DNA of 64,000 nt from the NCBI RefSeq assembly GCF_016616885.1, contig NZ_CP067102.1, positions 5,918,501 to 5,982,500 on the forward strand, read 5' to 3'. The stretch comes from Bradyrhizobium diazoefficiens. GTDB taxonomy: Bacteria; Pseudomonadota; Alphaproteobacteria; Rhizobiales; Xanthobacteraceae. A program made the position numbers and the translations under genes. The notes below the pieces were generated by a model. That model did no database searches. It worked only from the letters and a program-made list of their open reading frames with translations, and was not told where the DNA came from. Positions 60,447 to 64,000 of this stretch are shown in pieces. Every line of letters begins with the position of its first letter. The first letter of the stretch is position 1.

Positions 60447-61796
60447 ATGAGCATCCGCACCAGCCGCGTGCTGCATCGCTCGTTGCGTGAGACGCCGCCC
60501 AAGGCAATCGGCGGCGAGGGCGTCTATCTCTTTGCCGAGGACGGACGCCGTGTGATTGATGCCTCGGGCGGCGCGGCGGTCTCGTGCCTCGGGCATCAGC
60601 ATCCGCGCGTCATCGCGGCAATGGCGAAGCAGGCCTCGACGCTCGCCTATGCCCACACCGCCTTCTTCTCCTCCGAGCCGGCCGAGGCACTCGCCGAAAC
60701 GCTGGTCGGTCACGAGCCCGGCGGTCTCGCCTACGCCTATTTCGTCAGCGGCGGATCGGAGGCGATCGAGGCCAGCATCAAGCTCGCGCGACAATATTTC
60801 ATCGAGCGCGGCGAGCCGCAGCGGCAGCATTTCATCGCGCGGCGGCAGAGCTATCACGGCAACACGCTCGGCGCGCTCGCCGCCGGCGGCAACGCCTGGC
60901 GCCGCGCGCCGTATGCGCCCCTGCTCTCGGCCGCATTTAGCCATGTGACGCCAGCGTTTGCCTATCACGAGAAGCACGACGGCGAGTCCGACGCGCAGTT
61001 CGTGGCGCGGCTTGCCGCGGAGCTCGAGGCCGAGTTCCAGCGCCTTGGCCCGGATACCGTCGCGGCGTTCCTCGCCGAGCCCGTCGTCGGCGCCACCGCC
61101 GGTGCGGTGGCGGCGCCGGACGGATACTTCAAAGCGGTGCGAGAGATCTGCGACCGGCACGGCGCCCTCCTCATCCTCGACGAGGTCATGAGTGGCATGG
61201 GCCGCACTGGCACCACGCACGCCTGGGAGCAGGAAGGTATCGCACCCGATATCCAGGCGATCGCCAAGGGGCTCGGCGGCGGCTACCAGCCGATCGGCGC
61301 AATGCTTGCGAGCGGCAAGATCATCGACACCATCCGCTCGGGCTCGGGCGCGTTCCAGCACGGCCATACTTATCTCGCGCACCCCCTCGCCTGCGCGGCT
61401 GCACTCGCGGTGCAGGACGTGATCCGGGAGGATAATCTGCTTGAGCAAGTGAAGCAGCGCGGCAAGCAGCTCGAGCAGCGGCTCACCGAGCGCTTCGGCA
61501 ATCATCGCCATGTCGGCGACATCAGGGGCCGCGGCCTGTTCTGGGCGATCGAGCTCGTCGCCGATCGTGCGACCCGCACCTCATTCGATCCAGCACTCAA
61601 GCTGAACCCGAAGATTAAGGCGGAAGCCTTTGCCAAGGGGCTCGGCTGCTATCCGGGCGGCGGCACTGTGGACGGTATCCGCGGCGACCATGTGCTGCTG
61701 GCGCCGCCCTATATCGCTTCGGCTGACGAGATCGATCAGATCGTCGACAAGCTCGGCACGGCCGTCGACAACGTGTTGCGTAGTGTCAATCACTGA
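60447..61796 (+). CDS. Class-III PLP aminotransferase (aspartate aminotransferase superfamily)
   Basis: A 449-residue fold-type I aminotransferase. The PLP-binding Lys274 is in AIAKGLGGGYQPIG and Asp245 in ILDEVMSGMGRTG contacts the pyridine nitrogen; SGGSEAIEASIKLARQY and RRQSYHGNTLGAL complete the site. Substrates of this group are omega-amino acids or related amines with pyruvate or 2-oxoglutarate. It follows rpiR by 3 bp and precedes the binding-protein gene by 12 bp, so the imported amino compound is a likely substrate. Confidence 0.9.
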   Translation: MSIRTSRVLHRSLRETPPKAIGGEGVYLFAEDGRRVIDASGGAAVSCLGHQHPRVIAAMAKQASTLAYAHTAFFSSEPAEALAETLVGHEPGGLAYAYFVSGGSEAIEASIKLARQYFIERGEPQRQHFIARRQSYHGNTLGALAAGGNAWRRAPYAPLLSAAFSHVTPAFAYHEKHDGESDAQFVARLAAELEAEFQRLGPDTVAAFLAEPVVGATAGAVAAPDGYFKAVREICDRHGALLILDEVMSGMGRTGTTHAWEQEGIAPDIQAIAKGLGGGYQPIGAMLASGKIIDTIRSGSGAFQHGHTYLAHPLACAAALAVQDVIREDNLLEQVKQRGKQLEQRLTERFGNHRHVGDIRGRGLFWAIELVADRATRTSFDPALKLNPKIKAEAFAKGLGCYPGGGTVDGIRGDHVLLAPPYIASADEIDQIVDKLGTAVDNVLRSVNH

Positions 61797-61808
61797 GGGG
61801 AGAGTAGC

Positions 61809-62822
61809 ATGATGAGGAAAGTGGCTATTGCAGCGGGCGTGCTCGCGGCATCGACGGTTGTCGCGCAGGCGGCGACGCTCGACACGGTCAAGAGCCGCGG
61901 CACGCTGGTATGCGGCGTCAGCGCGGGCTTTGCCGGCTTCTCGGCACCGGACTCGCAAGGCAATTACAAGGGCCTCGACGTCGATTATTGCCGCGCGCTC
62001 GCGGCCGGCGTGCTCGGTGATCCCAACAAGGTGCGTTACGTTTCGCTGACCGCGCAGAATCGCTTCACTGCGCTGCAATCAGGCGAGATCGACGTGCTCT
62101 ACCGCAATTCCACGCAGACTTACTTGCGCGGCGTCACGCTGGGCCTGCGGCAGGGACCGATCAACTTCTACGACGGCCAGGGCTTTGTCGTGAAGAAGGA
62201 CCTCGGCGTGAAGGAGCTGAAGGACCTCAAGGGCGCCACCGTTTGCGTTGCGCAAGGCACCACGCATGAGGTCACACTCGGCGATTACGGGCGCGCCAAC
62301 GGCATCGACTGGAAGCCGCTGGTGTTCGACCGGGTCGACACCATGTATCAGACCTTCTTCGGTGGCCGTTGCGATGCCATGACCCAGGACGCCTCCGCGC
62401 TTGCCGGTGCCGTGACCACCGCAGCGCCGAACCCCGCCGACTACGTCGTGCTGCCGCAGACCATCAGCAAGGAGCCGCTCGGGCCCTTCACCCGCAACGG
62501 CGACGAGGTCTGGAGCGACATCATCACCTGGCTGCATTACGGCCTGATCGAAGCCGAGGAGCTCGGCGTGACGCAGGCCAATGTCGACGAGATGACGAAG
62601 TCGCAGACGCCCGCGATCCAGCGGCTATTGGGCGCCTCCGGCGATCTCGGCTCGCGGCTTGGGCTCGACAACAAATGGTTGGCCACCGCGATCAAGGCCA
62701 CCGGGAATTACGGCGAGATCTACGAGCGCAATGTCGGCAAGGCGAGCCCGCTCAAGCTCGAGCGCGGCCTCAACGGCCTCTGGAGCAAGGGCGGCTTGAT
62801 GTACGCGCTGCCGTTCAAGTAG
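61809..62822 (+). CDS. Amino-acid ABC importer substrate-binding protein, AapJ-like
   Basis: A 337-residue periplasmic binding protein (SBP_bac_3) with a Sec signal, MMRKVAIAAGVLAASTVVAQA, cut before ATLDTV. The ligand fold begins RGTLVCGVSAGFAGFSAPDSQG. It is the AapJ/BztA type, which has a longer chain than typical glutamine-binding proteins and typically shows broad L-amino-acid preference. It is on the opposite strand to the two permease genes, across the regulator and aminotransferase. No ATPase gene follows. Confidence 0.9.
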   Translation: MMRKVAIAAGVLAASTVVAQAATLDTVKSRGTLVCGVSAGFAGFSAPDSQGNYKGLDVDYCRALAAGVLGDPNKVRYVSLTAQNRFTALQSGEIDVLYRNSTQTYLRGVTLGLRQGPINFYDGQGFVVKKDLGVKELKDLKGATVCVAQGTTHEVTLGDYGRANGIDWKPLVFDRVDTMYQTFFGGRCDAMTQDASALAGAVTTAAPNPADYVVLPQTISKEPLGPFTRNGDEVWSDIITWLHYGLIEAEELGVTQANVDEMTKSQTPAIQRLLGASGDLGSRLGLDNKWLATAIKATGNYGEIYERNVGKASPLKLERGLNGLWSKGGLMYALPFK

Positions 62823-62833
62823 ACACACACGTA

Positions 62834-62945
62834 TGTCCCGGACGCGCTGCAGCGTGCAACGCTGCTGCGCTGAGCCGGGACCCAGCGGCCACGATGGGCC
62901 CCGGCTCTGCAGCGCAATACTGCGCATTGCGCTGCGTCCGGGGCA
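62834..62945. repeat. Palindromic repeat (TGTCCCGGACGC...GCGTCCGGGGCA)
   Basis: The outer arms are TGTCCCGGACGC and GCGTCCGGGGCA; within are GCGCTGCAG and CTGCAGCGC. It fills the gap between the binding-protein gene and the racemase-like gene and probably ends the upstream transcript. Confidence 0.8.
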
Positions 62946-62968
62946 CGAGACCTAGGTACTCACATTCA

Positions 62969-63619
62969 ATGACAAAGCCCCCTCGCATCGCCCTGATCCA
63001 CGCCCTCAAGCATTCCATCGCCCCGATCGAGGCGGCGTTCGCTAAGGCGTGGCCGGCGGCGCGGCTGATGAACCTGCTCGACGACAGCCTGTCGGCGGAT
63101 CTGGCGCGCGGCGGCACGCTCAACGATGCCATGACCGAGCGCTTCCTCGCGCTCGGCGATTATGCGGCCGCGACCGGGGCGAACGCGATCCTGTTCACCT
63201 GCTCGGCCTTCGGTCCCTGCATCGAGGCGGTCGCGCGGGCGCATGCGCCGATGCTGGTGCTGAAGCCGAACGAAGCCATGATCGAACGGGCCGTGACGAT
63301 GGGCAAGAAGATCGGCCTGCTCTCGACCTTTCCACCGACGCTGGTCTCGATGCCGCCGGAGTTTCCGGCCTCCGTCCAAATCGTACCGAAGCTTGCCGAG
63401 GGTGCACTGGCTGCACTCGATCGCGGCGACCGCGCTATGCATGACCGGCTGATCGTCGAGGCGTCAAAGGATTTGCGTGATTGCGACGTCATCGCGCTGG
63501 CCCAGTTCAGCATCGCGTCAACCGCTCCGCTCGTCGCGGAAGCCACCAGCCGCCCCGTCGTGACGACCCCGGATAGCGCGGTCGAAAAGCTGATGAAGTT
63601 GCTGAAGGCGAAGGCTTAA
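62969..63619 (+). CDS. Asp/Glu racemase-family protein
   Basis: A 216-residue protein of the aspartate/glutamate racemase superfamily (hydantoin racemase, maleate isomerase, arylmalonate decarboxylase relatives). The first catalytic Cys lies in FTCSAFGPC. At the second site, DVIALAQFSIAS, Gln stands where many members have the second Cys, so two-base racemisation is doubtful, and the protein may act as a decarboxylase or isomerase with one Cys. The ATG at 62969 starts MTKPPRIALIHAL. It converges on the TetR gene; the stop codons overlap. Confidence 0.8.
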   Translation: MTKPPRIALIHALKHSIAPIEAAFAKAWPAARLMNLLDDSLSADLARGGTLNDAMTERFLALGDYAAATGANAILFTCSAFGPCIEAVARAHAPMLVLKPNEAMIERAVTMGKKIGLLSTFPPTLVSMPPEFPASVQIVPKLAEGALAALDRGDRAMHDRLIVEASKDLRDCDVIALAQFSIASTAPLVAEATSRPVVTTPDSAVEKLMKLLKAKA

Positions 63620-64000
63620 GCGCCCGCCTTCTTACGACGCTGCGCATCCCTGATCGCGACGACGAGCGCCGCCTTCGTCTCGTTCACAAAATCCTCGACC
63701 AGTTCCTCGCGCGTGGCATGCGCGGCCTCGCCGGTGAACAGGCCCTGCTCGGCCAGCATCACGACGCCGTGCAGTGCGGCCCAAATCTTGAGCGCTTGCC
63801 GCTCGCGCAGATAGCCGACCGCGGGCGCCTCCAAGGCTTCGATCACGAGGGCGAAAGTTTCGCGCGTGGCTTCGTGCAGTTCGCTTCCCTTGGCAGCGCA
63901 CGACACGGTGCGGGACGCGAACATCAAGCGGTAGATGCCATTGCGGCGCAGACCGAAATCAAGCGTTGCCTGTGCCAGTCGCGACAGTTTTGATTGCCTG
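63616..64000 (-). CDS. TetR-family regulator, C-terminal part (truncated by the window end)
   Basis: The frame is open to the last base of the window and gives 127 residues of a TetR ligand-binding domain of the WHG type: LRRNGIYRLMFASRTV then LKIWAALHGVVMLAEQGLF, with the N-terminal HTH beyond the edge. An internal Met at 63927 is not the real start, as the domain continues upstream. Regulated genes cannot be named. The stop overlaps that of the convergent racemase-like gene by 2 bp, leaving no room for a terminator between them. Confidence 0.8.
   Translation of the reverse strand, partial: RQSKLSRLAQATLDFGLRRNGIYRLMFASRTVSCAAKGSELHEATRETFALVIEALEAPAVGYLRERQALKIWAALHGVVMLAEQGLFTGEAAHATREELVEDFVNETKAALVVAIRDAQRRKKAGA

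Overview
The window looks like chromosome of a Bradyrhizobium-type alphaproteobacterium (Nitrobacteraceae). Coding is dense and GC-rich, proteins are typical of the group, and the gaps carry several families of palindromic intergenic repeats of the kind common in bradyrhizobia (units with CGTCATTGCGAG...CTCGCAATGACG, with CCGGGGC...GCCCCGG, and with CATCCTTCGAG...CCTCAGGATGAC). The genus is inferred from this style, not from a search. No rRNA, tRNA, CRISPR, prophage or intact insertion sequence was seen. Gene content is catabolic and transport, not symbiotic.

Region 1 (0.35-7.4 kb) is a homoprotocatechuate (4-hydroxyphenylacetate) meta-cleavage cluster: hpaR divergent from hpaH-hpaF-hpaE-hpaD-FAH-family isomerase/decarboxylase-ThDP enzyme. 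A perfect 16-bp palindrome sits in the hpaH promoter. Region 2 (7.5-11.2 kb) holds a two-gene 2-oxoglutarate oxygenase operon including AlkB, and an amidase-DUF2848 pair. Region 3 (11.4-15.3 kb) holds a DUF35 protein, a thiolase-like enzyme, an SDR, and a Tat-exported gluconolactonase-like protein whose ribosome binding site lies in a hairpin crossed by a 12-codon leader frame. Region 4 (15.3-19.8 kb) is PEP carboxylase, YccF and a rhomboid protease.

Region 5 (19.9-33 kb) is a patchwork of acyl-CoA metabolism: two decayed genes (an internally deleted acyl-CoA synthetase and a frameshifted enoyl-CoA hydratase), a dienoyl-CoA-reductase-like SDR, two acyl-CoA dehydrogenases, two intact enoyl-CoA hydratases, an aminoglycoside-phosphotransferase-like protein with its DUF6285 partner, a VOC protein, a YghU-type GST, a nitronate monooxygenase and a second thiolase-like protein. 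Region 6 (33-39.4 kb) is an RND efflux pair and a chemoreceptor with a clear Rho-independent terminator.

Region 7 (39.6-43.4 kb) encodes a complete four-carbon acid-sugar route (LtnD, OtnI, OtnK, and divergent OtnC) that should turn L-threonate into dihydroxyacetone phosphate. Region 8 (43.5-50.2 kb) is a LivKHMGF-type ABC importer, a DUF1445 hydro-lyase and a divergent LysR regulator with a 9-bp-arm operator. Region 9 (50.3-57.1 kb) groups an M20 amidohydrolase, a 2-hydroxyacid dehydrogenase, an Ldh-family oxidoreductase, a tartrate-dehydrogenase-like enzyme, a lysine-less SDR and an amidase. Region 10 (57.2-64 kb) is an Aap-like amino-acid ABC importer with two permeases and a binding protein but no ATPase in the window, an RpiR regulator with a matching operator, a class-III aminotransferase, an Asp/Glu racemase-family protein and a TetR regulator cut by the window end.
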